Positions 45,401 to 53,838 are shown, numbered from the stretch's first letter. The stretch: DNA of 64,000 nt from Nonomuraea sp. NBC_00507 (GCF_036013525.1 NZ_CP107853.1:12028001-12092000); one strand, 5' to 3'. Notes: generated by a model from the sequence alone, not told the origin. Program-made: numbers and translations.

Positions 45401-48393
45401 TCGATGCCGGCCTGTAACGCCAGCTCCAGGAAGGCCGTGCCAGGAAGGATGATCGTGCCGTTCACCGCGTGATCGGCCAGCCAGGGCTGCGCCGTCACCG
45501 ACAACCGCCCGCTGAAGACCACGGACTCGCCGCCGGCCAGTTCGGTCACCGCGCCGAGCAGCGGATGATCGACACTCGCGAGCCCGGCGACAGCCATGTC
45601 CCCGGCATCACCCCGCGCGGACATCCAGTAACGCTGATGCTGGAACGCATACGTCGGCAACTCCACCCGCCGCGGCAACGCCGGAGCGAAGAACGCCTCC
45701 CAATCCACCACCCCACCACGGGAGTGCAACAGCCCCAGCGCCTCCACCACCGTGCGAACCTCATCACGGCCCTTACGAACAGCAGGGACGAACACCGCGT
45801 CATCGAGACTCTGCTGCGCCAGCCCGGTCAGGACACCATCCGGTCCGACCTCAAGGAACACACCAGCACCCGCCACCCGCGCAGCCGCCACACCATCGGC
45901 GAACCGCACTGCCTGCCGGACGTGCTCCACCCAGTAGCCGGGGTTGCTCAGCTGGCCCGGCTCGGCGAGTCGCCCGGTCACGTTGGACACGATCGCCATG
46001 TCCGGCTCGTGGAACGTCAGACCCGCGATCGCCTCAGCGAACTCGGCCAGCATCGGCTCCATCAACGGCGAATGAAACGCATGCGACACCCGGAGACGAC
46101 GCGTCCGCACCCCCCGCTCAGCCAGCAGGGCGGCGATCTCCTCCACCACGTCCTGGACGCCGGAGACCACCACCGCAGCCGGCCCGTTCACCGCCGCGAT
46201 CCCCACCCGGCCCTCGCGGCCCTCCAGCAGCGGCACCACCTCGCCCTCCGGCGCGGCGACCGCCAGCATCGCCCCACCCGACGGCAACCCCTGCATCAAC
46301 CGAGCCCGCGCCGCGACCAACGCACACGCATCCGCGAGCGAGAACACCCCCGCCACATGCGCGGCGGCGATCTCCCCGACCGAATGCCCCACCAGCACAT
46401 CGGGGGCGACGCCCAGTGAGGACAAGAGCCGATACAGCGCCACCTCGAACGCGAACAACGCCGGCTGCGTCATCCCCGTCTCATCCAGCACCCCATCCGA
46501 ATCGGCGAACATCACCTCACGCAACGGATAGGGCAGCAACGGATCCAGCACCGCGCAGATCTCTGACAGGGCCTCCGCGAACACCGGGAACGCCTCTGCC
46601 AGGTCGCGGCCCATGCCCACCCGCTGACTGCCCTGACCGGTGAACAACAACGCCAGCCTGCCGCCCGAACCACTCCCCGTGACCACACCGGGTGCGTCCG
46701 AGCCGTCGGCCAACGCCCGCAGACCCGCCAGCAGTTCGTCACGATCCCCGCCGACCACGGCAGCGCGATGCTCCAGCACCGTCCGGCCGGACGCCAACGA
46801 CCAACCCACATCAACCAGCCCAGCGGGATCCGCCACCAACGACGCCGCATCCGGCCATCCAGCGCCCGACACCACACGAGGCACCCCGACAGCGGGTTGC
46901 CCTGACACCCACGACACCAGCCGCCCGGCCTGCGCCCGCAAGGCCACAGCATCCTTCGCCGAGACCACCCACGGCACCAGCGGCAGCTCCGAGCCACCAG
47001 CCACCCCAGGCTCCACCACCGGACCCTGCTCAAGGATCACGTGCGCATTCGTGCCACTGACGCCGAACGACGACACCGCAGCCCGCCGCGGCCGATCCAG
47101 CTCACCCCACGGACGAGCCTCCGTCAGCAGCTCCACCGCACCCGCCGACCAGTCCACATGCGGCGACGGCTCATCCACGTGCAAGGTGCGCGGCAGCACA
47201 CCGTGCCACATGGCCATCACCATCTTGATGACGCCGCCCACACCGGCCGCGGCCTGCGCATGCCCGATGTTCGACTTGAGCGACCCCAGCCACAACGGCA
47301 CGTCCCGGTCCTGACCGTAGGCCGCGATCAGCGCCTGCGCCTCGATCGGATCCCCGAGAGTCGTCCCGGTGCCGTGCGCCTCCACCACGTCCACGTCCGC
47401 CGCCGACAGGCCCGCGTTGGCCAGCGCCTGCCGGATCACCCGCTGCTGCGACGGACCGTTCGGCGCCGTCAGACCATTGCTCGCACCGTCCTGGTTGATC
47501 GCGCTGCCCCGCACCACCGCCAGCACCTGATGACCGTTGCGGCGCGCGTCCGAGAGCCGCTCCACCAGCAGCATCCCGACGCCCTCACCCCAGCCCGTGC
47601 CATCCGCCGAAGCCGAGAACGCCTTGCACCGGCCGTCCGGCGACAACCCACGCTGCCGCGAGAACTCCACGAACGTGCCCGGCGTGGCCATCACCGTCAC
47701 ACCACCGGCCAGGGCGAGATCACACTCGCCCGACCGCAGCGCCTGCGCCGCCAGGTGCAGCGCCACCAGCGACGACGAACACGCGGTGTCCACCGTGACG
47801 GCCGGGCCCTCGAACCCGAACGTGTACGACACCCGCCCCGAGGCGATGCTGCCCGAGTTGCCCGTGCCGACCAGCCCTTCCAGCTCCTGCGGCACGACCT
47901 GCGGGGCGTAGTCGTGATACATCACCCCGGCGAACACACCCGTACGGCTCCCCCGCAACGTGTGGGGACCGATGCCGGCCCGCTCGATCGCCTCCCACGA
48001 AGCCTCCAGCAACAACCGCTGCTGCGGATCCATCGCCAGCGCCTCACGCGGCGAGATCCCGAAGAACCCAGGGTCGAACTCACCCGCGTCATACAGGAAC
48101 CCGCCGTGCCGGGCGTACGTGGTGCCCCGGTTGCCGGGGTCCGGGTCGTACAGTCTCTCCAGGTCCCAGCCACGATCCGACGGGAACTCCCCGATCGCGT
48201 CCGCGCCGGCGGCCACCAGCTCCCACAGGTCCTCGGGCGAGGACACCCCGCCCGGGTAGCGGCACGCCATCCCCACGATCGCGACAGGCTCGCGCGCCGC
48301 GTCGACGAGGGAGCGGTTCTGCGCACGCAGCCGTTCCGTCTCCTTCAATGAGGAACGCAGGGCCTCGATGAGCTTGGTGTCGTTCGCAGCCAT
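27430..48393 (-). CDS. Type I modular PKS, modules 1 to 4
   Basis: This 6987-residue protein, the largest gene here, has four modules of identical layout, KS-AT-DH-KR-ACP, with malonyl, malonyl, methylmalonyl and malonyl ATs. All four KS domains keep the active Cys, and all DH and KR motifs are intact, so four consecutive double bonds (a tetraene with one methyl) are predicted. The N-terminal docking helix ([20 protein letters not shown]) differs from those of the other two subunits, as expected if its partner is the KSQ loading subunit. The C-terminus is a docking segment ending [14 protein letters not shown]. The ATG at 48393 has GAGG 6 bases upstream, 21 bases after the thioesterase stop. 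Long near-identical DNA blocks inside the gene pair module 1 with 2 and module 3 with 4. Confidence 0.97.
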   Translation of the reverse strand: MAANDTKLIEALRSSLKETERLRAQNRSLVDAAREPVAIVGMACRYPGGVSSPEDLWELVAAGADAIGEFPSDRGWDLERLYDPDPGNRGTTYARHGGFLYDAGEFDPGFFGISPREALAMDPQQRLLLEASWEAIERAGIGPHTLRGSRTGVFAGVMYHDYAPQVVPQELEGLVGTGNSGSIASGRVSYTFGFEGPAVTVDTACSSSLVALHLAAQALRSGECDLALAGGVTVMATPGTFVEFSRQRGLSPDGRCKAFSASADGTGWGEGVGMLLVERLSDARRNGHQVLAVVRGSAINQDGASNGLTAPNGPSQQRVIRQALANAGLSAADVDVVEAHGTGTTLGDPIEAQALIAAYGQDRDVPLWLGSLKSNIGHAQAAAGVGGVIKMVMAMWHGVLPRTLHVDEPSPHVDWSAGAVELLTEARPWGELDRPRRAAVSSFGVSGTNAHVILEQGPVVEPGVAGGSELPLVPWVVSAKDAVALRAQAGRLVSWVSGQPAVGVPRVVSGAGWPDAASLVADPAGLVDVGWSLASGRTVLEHRAAVVGGDRDELLAGLRALADGSDAPGVVTGSGSGGRLALLFTGQGSQRVGMGRDLAEAFPVFAEALSEICAVLDPLLPYPLREVMFADSDGVLDETGMTQPALFAFEVALYRLLSSLGVAPDVLVGHSVGEIAAAHVAGVFSLADACALVAARARLMQGLPSGGAMLAVAAPEGEVVPLLEGREGRVGIAAVNGPAAVVVSGVQDVVEEIAALLAERGVRTRRLRVSHAFHSPLMEPMLAEFAEAIAGLTFHEPDMAIVSNVTGRLAEPGQLSNPGYWVEHVRQAVRFADGVAAARVAGAGVFLEVGPDGVLTGLAQQSLDDAVFVPAVRKGRDEVRTVVEALGLLHSRGGVVDWEAFFAPALPRRVELPTYAFQHQRYWMSARGDAGDMAVAGLASVDHPLLGAVTELAGGESVVFSGRLSVTAQPWLADHAVNGTIILPGTAFLELALQAGIEVGCRLVQELTLQAPLVVPPDGGRQVQVLVGAADGAGTRPVSIHSRADGDAADAWVTHADGALAAAPPVTASGLEQWPPPGATVIDVTEAYDLLLDRGYEYGPVFQGLQAAWRRADEVFAEVALPQEAHADAARFGLHPALLDATMHAQLLAGDGQTVLPFSWAGVCLHSAGANSVRVLISPVRDNSIALTIADPTGAPVLSVESLAVRPVSADQLADRPDSLLHVNWTPLPVAQTAAEELPDLAAAKAAIVEGVVAPEAVVHAVTSAETDVLDAVREAVGAVLRVIQEWLADERFASSRLVVVTRGAVALGSDAGLDVAQAPVWGLVRAAEAENPGRFVLVDVDGSAESWRAVGSVVASGEAEAAVREGEVWLPRLAKVSAAGGAVAWDPSGTVLVTGGTGGLGALVARHLVVTHGVRHVLLASRRGMAAPGAAELVNELAEHGASVSVAACDVADRRAVAELLGSVPVEFPLRAVVHAAGVADNGLVGSLTAERLDGVLAAKADAAWHLHELTRDVDLSAFVLFSSAGGLVLAAGQGNYAAANVFLDALAVHRRSLGLVATSLAYGLWDTDTGLSGWLSAADFERMRRQGLPALSVAEGLALFDAGVGRDVAALVPLRVDAAALRSRGDVLPALLRGLVRGPVRRAGAAANGLGQRLAGLAADERGRVLLDLVRQEVARVLGYPSVEAVQPNRAFQELGFDSLTAVEFRNQLNAVTGLRLPATLVFDYPTAEAVAGYLVGELAGGHAERAVVAATSVVDEPIAIVGMACRYPGGVTSPEDLWDLVVAGTDAVGEFPADRGWDVEGVYAPEPGVAGKTYTRVGGFLYDAADFDPGFFGISPREAAGMDPQQRLLLEASWEAIERAGIKVTALRGSRTGVFAGVMYHDYGLGTPASTSGGSLVSGRVSYSLGLEGPAVTVDTACSSSLVALHWAAQALRSGECDLALAGGVTVMSTPGMFIEFSRQRGMAADGRCKAFSASADGTGWGEGVGMLLVERLSDARRNGHQVLAVLRGSAINQDGASNGLTAPNGPSQQRVILQALANAGLSAADVDVVEAHGTGTTLGDPIEAQAILATYGQGRAVDRPLWLGTVKSNFGHTQAAAGVAGVIKMVMAMRHGLLPRTLHVDEPSPHVDWSAGAVELLREARSWGELDRPRRAAVSSFGISGTNAHVVLEASPVVVEAVVGGSELPVVPWVVSAKSPEALRAQAGRLVSWVAGQSDALDAAAMGARVTDALAVADAGPSAIDRAGLVDVGWSLATGRTVLEHRAVVVGGDRDELLAGLRVLADGSVAPGVVTGSGSGGRLALLFTGQGSQRVGMGRDLAAAFPVFGEALAEICQALDPLLPRPLREVMFADSDGVLDETGMTQPALFAFEVALYRLLSSLGVAPDVLVGHSIGEIAAAHVAGVFSLADACSLVAARARLMQGLPSGGAMLAVAAPEGEVVPLLEGREDRAGIAAVNGPAAVVVSGEQDVVEEIAALLAERKVRTRRLRVSHAFHSPLMEPMLDDFAEAIAGLTFHEPDIAIVSNITGRLAEPGQLSNPGYWVEHVRQAVRFADGVAAARVAGAGVFLEVGPDGVLTGLAQQSLDDAVFVPAVRRDRDEVRTVVEALGLLHSRGGVVDWEAFFAPASPRRVELPTYAFQHQRYWMSARVDDGDVAAAGLEALDHPLLRAVVPAPDGAHVSFTGRLSASAQPWLADHVVNGRVVVPGAALVELALRAGQEIGCPGVQELTLQAPLVVPDEGGLQVQLMAGGPDHSGARPISLHSRTPQSEEWIQHAQGLLTPDLPAPVFDLTVWPPPGARQIAVEGLYEEMAAIGLDYGPIFQGLVGAWGRPGEVFAEVVLPDEAHAEASRFGLHPALLDASLHASALGDLLPAPEPGRPYLPFAWSGVSLHASAATSLRIKVTPVTGGITLAVADHTGAPVAQIDTLTLRPLSTTDLGGHQGSLHQVNWIPLTNSPVVSAEGNEYPDLASLQDVESVPEWAFVECPVTESESDIPGAMRRTVNHVLASVQGWLADERFASSRLVVVTRGAVAMGSDAGLDVAQAPVWGLVRAAEAENPGRFVLVDVDGSAESWRAVGSVVASGEAEAAVREGEVWLPRLAKVSAAGGAVAWDPSGTVLVTGGTGGLGALVARHLVVTHGVRHVLLASRRGMAAPGAAELVNELAEHGASVSVAACDVADRRAVAELLGSVPVEFPLRAVVHAAGVADNGLVGSLTAERLDGVLAAKADAAWHLHELTRDVDLSAFVLFSSAGGLVLAAGQGNYAAANVFLDALAVHRRSLGLVATSLAYGLWDTDTGLSGWLSAADFERMRRQGLPALSVAEGLALFDAGVGRDVAALVPLRVDAAALRSRGDVLPALLRGLVRGPVRQARSGAAGGSALAGRLAGLEADERAKALLDLVRQEVARVLAYPSMEAVQPDRAFQELGFDSLTAVEFRNQLNTATALRLPATLVFDYPNARAVADYLETELTGVAADLVPVTAVRTPVNDEPIAIVGMACRYPGEVFSPEDLWDLVAAGTDAIGDFPSDRGWDLEKLYDPDPDTHGTFYAKHGGFLHDAAEFDPAFFGISPREALAMDPQQRLLLEASWEAIERAGINPTTLRGSRTGVFAGVMYHDYALQLSSMPDELEGLIATGNSGSIASGRVSYSLGLEGPAVTVDTACSSSLVALHWAVQALRSGECDLALAGGVTVMATPGTFVEFSRQRGLSADGRCKAFSASADGTGWGEGVGMLLVERLSDAERNGHRVLAVVRGSAVNQDGASNGLTAPNGPSQQRVIRQALANSGLSATDVDVVEAHGTGTTLGDPIEAQALLATYGRDRAEDRPLWLGSVKSNIGHTQAAAGVAGVIKMVMAMRNGLLPKTLHADEPSPHVDWSAGAVELLAEARQWDRRDRPRRAAVSSFGVSGTNAHVVLEEPSAAAVTEDNDLDLPVAPMVLSGRTAEALQAQAGRLAEWVAGSPERLVDVAHSLVVSRSAFDRRAVVVGAGRDELLAGLRGLAEGVDVPGVVAGVAGAGGKTVLVFPGQGSQWVGMGVELLESSPVFAARVAECEAALAPFVDWSLSGVLRGGEGFDRVDVIQPVLWAVMVSLAEVWRSVGVTPAAVVGHSQGEIAAAVVAGALSLEDGARVVALRSRAIVALAGRGGMVSVPLGSAEVAELISRWDGRVSVAVVNGPASTVVSGDVDALDELLVDAEVWGVRARRIEVDYASHSAHVEHLQEELAGLLAPVAPRAGQVPWYSTVRGCWLTGTEADAAYWYENLRQPVRLDPAVRALIEEGHGVFVEVSAHPVLTMAVQDTAEDAGGEVVAVGTLRRDDGDLSRLWSNTAELWVRGVEVDWAQVYAPARPRTVALPTYAFQHQRYWPQESVGAADAESLGLQATGHPLLGAFTVLADGGAVVLTGRVSIATHPWLADHAVNGQVILPGAAFVELAIRAGDEAGCGLLEELTLQAPLMLPERGAAQLQLAVGAPDVDGRRPLGIYSRPHGVPEEPWTQHAAGVLAEAVPAIPEPHMTWPPERAQAVALDEMYDDFADMGLAYGPSFRGLKTVWRKENELFAELALPEEMARDAARFGLHPALFDAALHAIALGGYTADPEPGRPYLPFAWGAVALHASGATKLRVRISPAGQGAVSLTLMDTEGLAVATIGSLAARPVPVGQLEAPPATGDRNKLFQVDWVSLQAGAASGAPSVEILSGLPEGGVVPEWVLVAAPVGARAVHEVLGLVREWLADDRFVASRLVVVTRSGVATVAGERPDVAQAEVWGLVRAAQAEQPGRFALLDLDGDDASPDVIAGALATGESQLAVRGGQVWVPRLSRAVLPGVQGTVAGLDDEGRVLAGDGERVFGPDGTVLVTGGTGGLGALVARHLVTVHGVRRLLLVSRRGLDAPGAAELVAELAEHGASVTVAGCDVGDREALADVIGSVPAEHALVGVVHTAGVLDDGMITSLTPERLDRVLRPKAEGARHLHELTRDLNLTAFVLFSSMAGVLGGAGQGNYAAANASLDALAQLRAADGLAATSLAWGLWEEGGMTGELTEADLRRLARMGVAPLSKADGLALFDTALSHGSATLVPAHLDLKTLGAQADALPPLLRGLVAGRTRRVVTAASEAAASLKQQLAALPPAGQQSVLRELVYAQVAVVLGLADASALEDGQLFQDLGFDSLMAVEFRNRLNAATGMRLPATLIFDYPTPVALVGFLSGELLGANQAATPVRAPAVDDEPIAIIGMACRFPGGIESPEDLWRLLAQAGDAVGEFPSDRGWDLENLYDPDPGNRGTSYARHGGFLYDAGEFDPGFFGISPREALAMDPQQRLLLETSWEAVERAGINPTTLRGSRTGVFSGVMYHDYASQLSFVPDELEGLIGTGNSGSVASGRVSYTFGFEGPAMTVDTACSSSLVALHLAVQALRSGDCDLALAGGVTVMATPWTFIEFSRARNLSVDGRCKAFAQGDGGVGLSEGSGVLLVERLSDAVRNGHQVLAVVRGSAVNQDGASNGLTAPNGPSQQRVIRHALANAGLAAADVDVVEAHGTGTSLGDPIEAQAILATYGQNRPEDEPVWLGSVKSNLGHTQAAAGVAGVIKMVMAMRHGVLPQTLHVDEPSPHVDWSAGAVKLLTGPVSWRENGHARRAAVSSFGISGTNAHVVLEESPVVAEPATPAELPVLPWVLSGRSGQALRAQAGRLRSWVETRPELNAVDVGWSLASGRAVLEHRAVVVGDDRAGLLEALSALAEGGPSTSVIESGLVRSRARTALLFAGQGSQRVGMGRDLAAAFPVFGEALSEICGVLDPLLPYPLREVMFADSDGVLDETGMTQPALFAFEVALYRLLVSLGIAPDVLVGHSIGEIAAAHVAGVFSLPDACALVAARARLMQALPSGGAMLAVAAPEGEVVPLLEGREDRAGIAAVNGPASVVVSGDQDVVEEIAALLADRKVRTRRLRVSHAFHSPLMEPMLDDFAQAISGLTFRDPVIPIVSNVSGRLAEPGQLSNAAYWVEHVRQAVRFADGVTAARTAGATVFVEIGPDTTLTGLAQQTLTGDETFITTRAKDQDETHAFTHALGRLHTHGVTVDWSAYYAPAHPSRADLPTYAFQHERYWIAAQPGAGDVSTAGLGAVDHPLLSAATELAGGETVIFSGRLSQATHPWLADHVVGGSVIVPGTALVELAIRAGDETGCPHLRELTLQTPLVVPEDGGVQIQAVITAGDEPDGRALTIHSRLQDAAEWTQHAQATLTATVPAPDVDLTRWPPPGAQAVVVEDLYENLAAIGLDYGLTFQGLTRAWELNGEVFAEIALPEQAHPDAARFGLHPALLDAALHATALGGLLPQPEPGRPYLPFAWSGVSLHAAGATSLRVRIASTGTGGAGASLTLAVADETGAPVAVIDTLSLRQMSAVPAGRGELHQLEWTIVPAAPVSSPPSVEILSGLPEGGVVPEWVLVAAPVGARAVHEVLGLVREWLADDRFVASRLVVVTRSGVATVAGERPDVAQAEVWGLVRAAQAEQPGRFALLDLDGDDASPDVIAGALATGESQLAVRGGQVWVPRLSRAVLPGVQGTVAGLDDEGRVLAGDGERVFGPDGTVLVTGGTGGLGALVARHLVTVHGVRRLLLVSRRGLDAPGAAELVAELAEHGASVTVAGCDVGDREALADVIGSVPAEHALVGVVHTAGVLDDGMITSLTPERLDRVLRPKAEGARHLHELTRDLNLTAFVLFSSMAGVLGGAGQGNYAAANASLDALAQLRAADGLAATSLAWGLWEEGGMTGELTEADLRRLARMGVAPLSKADGLALFDTAVASGQALLVPARFVQTRTSARTPVRRAGTAEGLAERLAALDPAERESALSDLVRGQVATILGFAGGSAIEPRRQFQDLGFDSLTAVEFRNQLSKSTGLRLPATVIFDYPTPAELTEHLMGHFDGAQDEEAGILRLFAELDNIENSTAKLAEESTARGRIVARLKEVLAGLNDPAVQNGVADQLEAATDDEMFAFIDNEFEIS
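27675..32750 (-). other. PKS module 4: KS-AT(malonyl)-DH-KR-ACP
   Basis: KS Cys5391, AT Ser5838 (GHSIGE) with HAFHS, DH His6143 ([10 protein letters not shown]), KR with [11 protein letters not shown] and Tyr6719, and ACP Ser6867 are all present. Malonyl-CoA extension and a trans double bond are predicted. The DH motif has a second Gly in place of Asn. The KR region is identical to that of module 3 over more than a kilobase. Confidence 0.9.
28039..29165 (-). repeat. KR direct repeat, copy in module 4
   Basis: This 1127-bp block matches 33211-34337 at an offset of 5172 bases. It spans the end of the DH-KR linker through the KR. I found no difference in the segments I compared. It ends abruptly at both sides, where the flanking sequences become clearly different. 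Confidence 0.92.
33211..34337 (-). repeat. KR direct repeat, copy in module 3
   Basis: Partner of 28039-29165. The block has many codons ending in G or T on the coding strand, unlike the C/G-ending codons on either side, so both copies share an atypical composition. Confidence 0.92.
35456..36561 (-). repeat. Methylmalonyl-AT direct repeat, copy in module 3
   Basis: Partner of 20374-21479 in a different gene. It covers the whole methylmalonyl-specific AT core, including GHSQGE and YASHS. Confidence 0.9.
37975..43130 (-). other. PKS module 2: KS-AT(malonyl)-DH-KR-ACP
   Basis: KS Cys1921, AT Ser2394 (GHSIGE) with HAFHS, DH His2698 ([10 protein letters not shown]), KR with TGGTGGLG and Tyr3265, and ACP Ser3431 are present. 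The KR reads GVADNGLV where B-type enzymes usually have GVLDDG; the central Asp is kept and the A-type Trp is absent, so B-type reduction is likely. A trans double bond is predicted. Confidence 0.9.
38294..39354 (-). repeat. KR direct repeat, copy in module 2
   Basis: This 1061-bp block matches 43475-44535 at an offset of 5181 bases. I saw two differences, near 39080 and 39292. It covers the KR and part of the KR-ACP linker. Confidence 0.9.
43170..48291 (-). other. PKS module 1: KS-AT(malonyl)-DH-KR-ACP
   Basis: KS Cys205, AT Ser671 (GHSVGE) with HAFHS at 771-775, DH His975 ([10 protein letters not shown]) with LLDATMH, KR Tyr1538 with GVADNGLV, and ACP Ser1701 (GFDSL) are present. Malonyl-CoA extension and a double bond are predicted. 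Confidence 0.9.
43475..44535 (-). repeat. KR direct repeat, copy in module 1
   Basis: Partner of 38294-39354, with sharp edges in the linkers on both sides. Confidence 0.9.
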
Positions 48394-48414
48394 TCTCGCC
48401 TCGTAATCTCAGCG

Positions 48415-49155
48415 CTACCGAAAGATGTTCTCGGTGATCGTCCGCATCACCGCGGCGGCTTGGGAGTTCAGATAGAAGTGACCCCCGGGGAAGACCTGCA
48501 GTTCGAACGGGCCGCTGGTGTGCTCTTTCCAGCGCATCGCCTCGTCCATCGAGACATGCGGATCGGAGTCGCCGACCATGGTGATGATCGGCGCGTCGAT
48601 CCTGACGTCGGCCGGGCAGCGGTAGGTCATGATCGCCGTGTAGTCGCCGCGCAGCGAGGGCAGGATCATGTCCACGATCTCGGGGTCGTCGAGCATGCGC
48701 GAGTCGGTTCCGCCGAGCCGGCGCACCTCGGCGATGAGCGCCCGGTCGCCTTCCTGGTGCACGGTCTCGGTACGCAGGCAGGAGGGCGCGCGCCGGCCCG
48801 AGGCGAACAGCACCAGCGGTGAGACGTCCCTGGCCATGAGCCTTCTGGCGGCCTCGAACGCGACCACAGCGCCCATGCTGTGGCCGAAGAAGGCCATCGG
48901 CTGATCCGCCAGCGGGAGGAGCTCCTCCGCCACGTGGTCCGCGAGGACGCCGATGTCCTCGATGCACGGTTCGTGGCGGCGTTCCTGCCGGCCCGGATAC
49001 TGCACCGCCAGCACATCCAGCCGCGGCGACAGCTCCTTGGCGACCGGGTGGAAATAGGACGCGGAGCCGCCCGCGTGCGGAAAACAGATCAGGCGGGTAC
49101 GCGGTGCCGGCGCGGGCTGGAACCGGCGCACCCATATTCCGGTTTCTGTGCTCAC
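48415..49155 (-). CDS. Type II thioesterase (editing)
   Basis: This 246-residue alpha/beta hydrolase of the GrsT/TEII family shows FPHAGGSASYF near the N-terminus, the nucleophile elbow GHSMGA, the acid region GDSDPHV and the catalytic His in GGHFYL. Such enzymes remove stalled or mis-primed acyl groups from PKS carrier proteins. In principle it could also help release the chain, since the terminal PKS subunit has no TE. The GTG at 49155 was chosen because AAGGGG lies just upstream and the codon overlaps the stop of the carboxylase epsilon gene (GTGA); a GTG at 49191 would add 12 residues. The next PKS gene starts 21 bases downstream. Confidence 0.93.
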   Translation of the reverse strand: MSTETGIWVRRFQPAPAPRTRLICFPHAGGSASYFHPVAKELSPRLDVLAVQYPGRQERRHEPCIEDIGVLADHVAEELLPLADQPMAFFGHSMGAVVAFEAARRLMARDVSPLVLFASGRRAPSCLRTETVHQEGDRALIAEVRRLGGTDSRMLDDPEIVDMILPSLRGDYTAIMTYRCPADVRIDAPIITMVGDSDPHVSMDEAMRWKEHTSGPFELQVFPGGHFYLNSQAAAVMRTITENIFR

Positions 49156-49349
49156 CCAGCGCCCCTTCCATTGATTTCCCTGGACGCCCACGAATTCGGC
49201 GCCCGAAACGCCTCCGGCGCATTCCAGGCGGGCGGCCTGCTCGTTCTCGTCGCTAATTTGTGTCTGAGTGCCACCATTACCGCGGCCACCTCTTCCTGAT
49301 CTGGCTCGCCGCGTACGAAATGGAGCATGACGTCGTCGACGGCCATCAC
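49152..49349 (-). CDS. Acyl-CoA carboxylase epsilon subunit
   Basis: This 65-residue protein has the core FVRGEPDQEEVAAVMVALRH and a basic/aromatic tail with a Trp (RPPAWNAPEAFR). That is the usual pattern of the small actinobacterial epsilon subunit, which stabilises or activates the carboxyltransferase beta subunit. It starts at GTG 49349 or ATG 49346, overlapping the beta-subunit stop, and its own stop overlaps the thioesterase start. The chain of overlaps suggests translational coupling of all three genes. Confidence 0.85.
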   Translation of the reverse strand: MMAVDDVMLHFVRGEPDQEEVAAVMVALRHKLATRTSRPPAWNAPEAFRAPNSWASREINGRGAG

Positions 49350-50929
49350 ATCGGCAGGTTTCCGTGCTTGCGGTAAGGCGTCTCCGCGCTCTTGGAACGG
49401 AGCATGGACAACGACCGCGCGAGGATCGCCCGGGTCTCCGCCGGGTCGATCACGTCGTCCACCAGGCCGCGCTCGGCGGCGTAGTAGGGGTGCATGAGCT
49501 CCTGCTGGTATTCCTTGATCCGCTGGGCGCGCGCCGCCTCCGGGTCGCCGGCGGCGGCGATCTCCTTGCGGAACACGACGTTCGCCGCGCCTTCGGCGCC
49601 CATGACGGCGATCTCATTCGTCGGCCAGGCGAAGGACAGGTCCGCGCCGATGGAGCGGGAGTCCATCACTATGTACGCGCCGCCGTAGGCCTTGCGCAGG
49701 ATGACCTGGATCCGGGGGACGGTCGCGTTGCAGTAGGCGTACAGCAACTTCGCCCCGTGCCTGATGATGCCGTTGTGCTCCTGCTCCTTGCCCGGCAGGA
49801 AGCCGGGCACGTCGACCAGGGTGACCAGCGGGATGCTGAACGCGTCGCAGAACTGCACGAACCGCGCCGCCTTCTCCGAGGCGTGGATGTCGAGTGCGCC
49901 CGCCATCGCGGCCGGCTGGTTGGCGACGATGCCGACCACCTGGCCATTGATCCGGGCGAGGGCGCAGATGACGTTGACCGCCCAGGAGGTGTGCACCTCG
50001 AAGAAGTCCCCGACGTCGACGATCTCCCTGATGACCTTCCGCATGTCGTACGAGCGGCTGAGATCGGCCGGCACCACGTCGAGCAGCGCCTCGCAGCGCC
50101 GGTCCGCCGGGTCGGCGCTCGGCAGGTCGGGCGGGTGCTCGCGGTTGTTGGACGGCAGGAGCGACAGCAGGAAGCGGACCTCCTCCAGGCAGTCCTGCTC
50201 GCTGTCGTAGACGAAGCTGGCCGCGCCCGAGATCGTGCCGTGCACCTCGGCGCCGCCGAGCCCGTCGTGGCTGATCTTCTCGCCGGTGACGGCTTCGACC
50301 ACGCTCGGGCCAGTGATGTACATCTGGGAGATGCCGTTCACCATGAACGTGAAGTCGGTCAGCGCCGGCGAGTAGGTGGCGCCGCCGGCGCAGGGGCCGA
50401 GCACCACGCTGATCTGCGGGATGACCCCTGAGGCCTGCACGTTGCGCTGGAAGATGCCGCCATAGCCGGCCAGTGCCGTGACGCCCTCCTGGATGCGGGC
50501 GCCGGCTCCATCGCTGAGGCTGACCAGCGGCGCACCGGTCGAGGCGGCCAGGTCCATGAGTTTGTGGATCTTCTCCGCGTGCGCCTCGCCGAGGGAGCCG
50601 CCGAAGATGCGGAAGTCGTGGGCGTAGACGAAGACGGTACGGCCGTGCACGGTGCCCCAGCCGGTGATCACACCGTCGGTGTGCGGGCGCCGGTCCTCCA
50701 TGCCGAAGCCGCTGGCGCGGTGCCTGCGCAGGGGCTCGATCTCGGTGAAACTGCCGTGGTCGAAGAGCAGGTCGAGCCGCTCTTCGACGGTGAGCTTGCC
50801 TCTGGCTCGCTGTTGTTGCGTGGCCCGGTGGAGATCGTCGCCGCGGGCTTCCTTACGCATGCCGAGCTCGGCGACCTTCTCGCGCAGGTTGAGAGTCGCA
50901 TCCAGGCCGGTTTCTGTGGTCAGAGTCAC
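49346..50929 (-). CDS. Acyl-CoA carboxylase beta (carboxyltransferase) subunit
   Basis: This 527-residue protein belongs to the propionyl/acetyl-CoA carboxylase beta family and is full length for it. It has LSDGAGARIQEGV and the oxyanion-hole regions GPCAGGATYSPAL and KAYGGAYIVMDS. It carboxylates acetyl- or propionyl-CoA on biotin to give malonyl- or methylmalonyl-CoA, the two extenders that the ATs here predict. No biotin-carrying alpha subunit is encoded nearby, so it probably shares a housekeeping one. The GTG at 50929 has AGAGGA 10 bases upstream; the frame is open to 51010 but has no better start signal. It is the first gene of the long minus-strand operon. Confidence 0.94.
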   Translation of the reverse strand: MTLTTETGLDATLNLREKVAELGMRKEARGDDLHRATQQQRARGKLTVEERLDLLFDHGSFTEIEPLRRHRASGFGMEDRRPHTDGVITGWGTVHGRTVFVYAHDFRIFGGSLGEAHAEKIHKLMDLAASTGAPLVSLSDGAGARIQEGVTALAGYGGIFQRNVQASGVIPQISVVLGPCAGGATYSPALTDFTFMVNGISQMYITGPSVVEAVTGEKISHDGLGGAEVHGTISGAASFVYDSEQDCLEEVRFLLSLLPSNNREHPPDLPSADPADRRCEALLDVVPADLSRSYDMRKVIREIVDVGDFFEVHTSWAVNVICALARINGQVVGIVANQPAAMAGALDIHASEKAARFVQFCDAFSIPLVTLVDVPGFLPGKEQEHNGIIRHGAKLLYAYCNATVPRIQVILRKAYGGAYIVMDSRSIGADLSFAWPTNEIAVMGAEGAANVVFRKEIAAAGDPEAARAQRIKEYQQELMHPYYAAERGLVDDVIDPAETRAILARSLSMLRSKSAETPYRKHGNLPM

Positions 50930-51015
50930 GTCGTGTATATCCTCTCGGCCAATCAGCAGGGATATTCGACAAGGTGCCATTGGTGTGTGCGCAGGGGTGC
51001 CCCGCCGCATGCACG

Positions 51016-51067
51016 CCTCATTCCAGCCGATGCGGTCGCGATATAGCTACGGGGTCCGCCCCCTAAC
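51016..51067 (-). promoter_or_regulatory. Conserved regulatory element upstream of the carboxylase-PKS operon
   Basis: Read on the minus strand, this roughly 52-bp element begins GTTAGGGGGCGGACCCCGTA and ends CGGCTGGAATGAG. A copy that is about 85% identical by eye occurs at 51827-51878 in front of the monooxygenase, in the same orientation relative to its gene. It lies about 90-140 bases before the carboxylase start. Shared placement suggests co-regulated promoters or an operator, possibly for the TetR-family protein between them. Confidence 0.6.
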
Positions 51068-51172
51068 TATTCGAAGGTGATTCCCCTATGGAATCCCGCC
51101 CCGGTACCCACCACATTGAAATAGGGGGCGATAAGGGTTGTGCGCGCACGGCGGCGGGATATCGTTCGTCGG

Positions 51173-51772
51173 ATGAGTGCCTCGCAGCCCATGACGCTCA
51201 CTGCATACCAGCAGGCCCAGCAGGTCAGCCAGGACGCGGTCAGAACGGCAATTCTCGATCGGGCGATCTCGCTGCTGACCACGCACGGGCATGCCGCGCT
51301 GACGGTACGGCGGATCGCGGCGGAGGCGGGTTGCTCGACCAAGGTGCTGTACACCCTGTTCAGCGGCAAGGACGGGCTGGTCGACGCGCTGGGGCGGGAG
51401 GGTTTCGCCCGTCTCGGGCGCGCGCTGGAGCGCGTTCCGCACCATCGCGATCCGCTCGCCCATCTGACCGCGCTCACCCTGGCCTACCGCGCGCACGCCC
51501 GTGCGGAACCCGCCTACTACGAGATCATGTTCGCGGGCTTCGCGCCGGGTCCCGAGGCCTCATGGGCCGCCCTCGGCATTCTGGAATCGGCGTGCGCCGC
51601 GTGCGTCCAGGCCGGCCAGGCCATCGGCGACCCCCGCCAGATCGCCGTCCAGCTGTGGACCACGGTGCACGGCGCGGTGAGCCTGGAGCTGTCCGGCTTC
51701 GTCGGCCGCGAGCACGGCGATCGGCTGCTGGCGGCCCCGCGGCTCGAAGCCCTGCTCAACACCGGACGATGA
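51173..51772 (+). CDS. TetR-family transcriptional regulator
   Basis: This protein of about 199 residues has an N-terminal TetR helix-turn-helix (AILDRAISLLTTHGHAALTVRRIAAEAGCSTKVLYTLFSGKDGLVDAL, in part) and a C-terminal ligand-binding domain with TetR_C-like features (YRAHARAEPAYYEIMF). It is transcribed divergently from the carboxylase-PKS operon and lies upstream of the monooxygenase gene, between two copies of a conserved element, so it is a good candidate for the local regulator. The start is uncertain. ATG 51173 has no clear ribosome-binding site, and GTG 51140 has AAGGG only 2 bases away. An ATAGGGGGCG motif at about 51121-51130 precedes either start. Confidence 0.88.
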   Translation: MSASQPMTLTAYQQAQQVSQDAVRTAILDRAISLLTTHGHAALTVRRIAAEAGCSTKVLYTLFSGKDGLVDALGREGFARLGRALERVPHHRDPLAHLTALTLAYRAHARAEPAYYEIMFAGFAPGPEASWAALGILESACAACVQAGQAIGDPRQIAVQLWTTVHGAVSLELSGFVGREHGDRLLAAPRLEALLNTGR

Positions 51773-51826
51773 GGTACCCACAGGGGCCCACCCCTAGCCA
51801 CCCCATGGCGGGGTCCCGGACATCCG

Positions 51827-51878
51827 GTTAGGGGGCGGATCCCGTAGCTATGCCATGACCTCGTCGGCTGGAATGAGC
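51827..51878 (+). promoter_or_regulatory. Conserved regulatory element upstream of the monooxygenase unit
   Basis: This is the second copy of the element at 51016-51067. It begins GTTAGGGGGCGGATCCCGTA, contains TAGCTAT (a possible -10 box) and ends CGGCTGGAATGAG. It ends about 98 bases before the monooxygenase start and lies just after the TetR-family gene. Confidence 0.6.
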
Positions 51879-51976
51879 CGTGGACCCTGCTGTCTCCTCC
51901 CGCTCCCGGCGCGCCGATCGCCCCTAGCCAGCTCACCAAGGGGACACCACACCAGGCAGCACGTAAGGAGAGACCG

Positions 51977-53017
51977 TTGGACTTTGGCCTGTTCTATTTC
52001 GCCGACGACGTCAGGACGGGAACCGACCAGTACCGGCTGCTGCTGGAGGGCGCCAAGTTCGCCGACACCCACGGGTTCTCCGCGGTGTGGACGCCCGAGC
52101 GGCACTTCCACCAGTTCGGCGGCCGTTACCCCAACCCCGCGGTGACCGCGGCGGCCATCGCCGCTGTCACCGAGCGCGTCGCGATCCGCGCGGGAAGCGT
52201 CGTGGCCCCGCTGCACCACCCGGCCCGCATCGCCGAGGAATGGGCAGTGGTGGACAACCTGTCCGGCGGCCGGGTCGGCATCTCCTTCGCCCCTGGCTGG
52301 CACCTGGTCGACTTCGCGCTGCGGCCCGAGAACTACGCCGGCCGCAGGCAGGTGATGATGGAGACGATCGACACCGTACGGCGCCTGTGGCGGCAGGAGA
52401 CGGTGGAGCTGGTCGACGGGGCGGGAGAGCCGGTCAAGATTCAGACCTATCCGGCCCCGGTCCAGCCGGACCTGCCGACGTGGATCACCAGCTCGGGCAA
52501 CCCTGAGACGTTCCGCCAGGCAGGCGAGCTCGGCTTCGGCGTCCTCACGCACCTGCTCGGCCAGAGTCTGGACGATCTCGTACGCAAGGTCGCTGACTAC
52601 CGCGAGCACTTCGCCAGGACGCATGGCGGCACGGGTCACGTCGTCCTGATGCTGCACACCTTCCTCGGCGAGGACCGGGCACAGGTACGAGAGGTCATCC
52701 ACGAGCCCTTCAGCGACTACCTGCGCAGCTCGATCGGGCTGATCATGCAGGCGGCCGAGGAGCTGATGCCCGGCATCGACCCGGACTCGATGGATCCCGA
52801 GGACCTCGAGTTCCTCGTGGAGATGTCGTTCGACCGGTATTTCGACACCGGCGGCCTCTTCGGCACGGTCGGCGACGGCCTGGCCCTGCTGGGCTCCCTC
52901 CAGGAGATCGGCGTCGACGAGATCGCCTGCCTCGTCGACTTCATCCCGGACACGGACGCCGTGCTCGACAGTCTGCGCCATCTCGACCGGCTCAAGCGGG
53001 CCTGGGAAGCGCGCTGA
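51977..53017 (+). CDS. Luciferase-like flavin monooxygenase (natural-product type)
   Basis: This 346-residue FMN/FMNH2-dependent monooxygenase has a TIM-barrel luciferase fold, beginning DFGLFYFADDV, with WTPERHFHQFGG, SVVAPLHHPARIAEEWAVVDN, the GRVGISFAPGWH segment and WITSSGNPETF. This set is typical of the MupA-like subgroup found in PKS and NRPS clusters. The likely role is an oxygenation of the polyketide or a building block. The start is TTG at 51977, with AAGGAG 5-6 bases upstream; no in-frame ATG or GTG has a comparable site. A flavin reductase gene follows after 22 bases and would supply reduced flavin. Confidence 0.92.
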   Translation: MDFGLFYFADDVRTGTDQYRLLLEGAKFADTHGFSAVWTPERHFHQFGGRYPNPAVTAAAIAAVTERVAIRAGSVVAPLHHPARIAEEWAVVDNLSGGRVGISFAPGWHLVDFALRPENYAGRRQVMMETIDTVRRLWRQETVELVDGAGEPVKIQTYPAPVQPDLPTWITSSGNPETFRQAGELGFGVLTHLLGQSLDDLVRKVADYREHFARTHGGTGHVVLMLHTFLGEDRAQVREVIHEPFSDYLRSSIGLIMQAAEELMPGIDPDSMDPEDLEFLVEMSFDRYFDTGGLFGTVGDGLALLGSLQEIGVDEIACLVDFIPDTDAVLDSLRHLDRLKRAWEAR

Positions 53018-53039
53018 CCGGCTTCACCAGGGAGCAGTG

Positions 53040-53573
53040 ATGATCGATAGCTTGAGACTGAGGCGCGTGTTCGGGCACTACCCGACGGGGGTCGTCGTGG
53101 TCGCCGCGTTGTCGGACGGCGAACCGTACGGTTTCACGGTCAACTCCTTCACGTCCGTCTCGCTGGATCCCCCGATCGTGGGATTCTGCGCCGCTCACAC
53201 GTCGAGCACGTGGCCGCGGATCCGGGATGCGGGCGCGTTCACGATCAGCCTGCTGAGCGTCGGGCAGGAGCAGGTGTGCCGGTCGTTCGCGGCCAAGGGC
53301 TCCGACCGGTTCTCCGGTGTCGAATGGTCCATGAAGGAGGGCGGCCATCCGGGGATCGACGGCGCGCTCGCCTGGATCGACTGCGTGCTGGACGACTGCC
53401 ACCTGGTGGGCGACCACGAGCTGATCCTCGCCAGGGTGGTCTCGATGACCACGAACGACGTCGACGACGACCCGCTCGTCTTCCACGGGGGACGCCTGGG
53501 CCGGCTCTGCGCCGGGACCTTGGCGACGGCGTCCGGAAACGCGCGGGCCTGCCGGGGGTCGCCGGCCTCGTAG
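53040..53573 (+). CDS. Flavin reductase (flavin:NAD(P)H oxidoreductase, FMN-binding split barrel)
   Basis: This 177-residue protein has the flavin reductase-like domain: FGHYPTGVVVVAAL, GFTVNSFTSVSLDPPIVGFC, FTISLLSVGQEQVCRSFA, then ILARVVSM and DDPLVFHGGRLGRL. It reduces free FMN or FAD for a partner monooxygenase. Its position directly downstream of the luciferase-like enzyme makes the two a two-component system. ATG 53040 was chosen over GTG 53037 because it sits at a better distance from CAGGGAG. The C-terminal tail of about 20 residues is low in conserved features. Confidence 0.9.
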   Translation: MIDSLRLRRVFGHYPTGVVVVAALSDGEPYGFTVNSFTSVSLDPPIVGFCAAHTSSTWPRIRDAGAFTISLLSVGQEQVCRSFAAKGSDRFSGVEWSMKEGGHPGIDGALAWIDCVLDDCHLVGDHELILARVVSMTTNDVDDDPLVFHGGRLGRLCAGTLATASGNARACRGSPAS

Positions 53574-53581
53574 CCTCGCGA

Positions 53582-53613
53582 CTCGTGCTCACCGCGGCTC
53601 GTGCTCACCGCGG
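53582..53613. repeat. 16-bp tandem duplication
   Basis: The unit CTCGTGCTCACCGCGG occurs twice in tandem directly after the flavin reductase gene, followed by a partial third copy. It lies in a 265-base gap with no supported gene. Confidence 0.85.
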
Positions 53614-53776
53614 CTTGTGTGGTCACGGACGCCGCCGAGGTGACGGTGCGGTTCGACGACGAGTGGTCAACCCGACCGCGATACCGATCCTCGGCACGCC
53701 GACCGGCCCTTGGAACGGGATGCTGTGGCGCGGCTGGCCGCGGCGTTCGGCGAGAGCCGGCCGCTACCCCATGTTG

Positions 53777-53832
53777 TCACTATAAATTCAAAAGATGGTC
53801 GAAAAGAGCCAGCTTATGGGGCTCTATAGTGA
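53777..53832 (+). promoter_or_regulatory. Candidate operator/promoter of the DeoR-family gene
   Basis: A perfect inverted repeat TCACTATA (53777-53784) / TATAGTGA (53825-53832) brackets an unusually A/T-rich stretch and ends 6 bases before the start codon of the regulator. A second nested pair, AGAGCC/GGCTCT, lies inside it. Placement suggests autoregulation. Confidence 0.5.
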
Positions 53833-53838
53833 GGCGCC

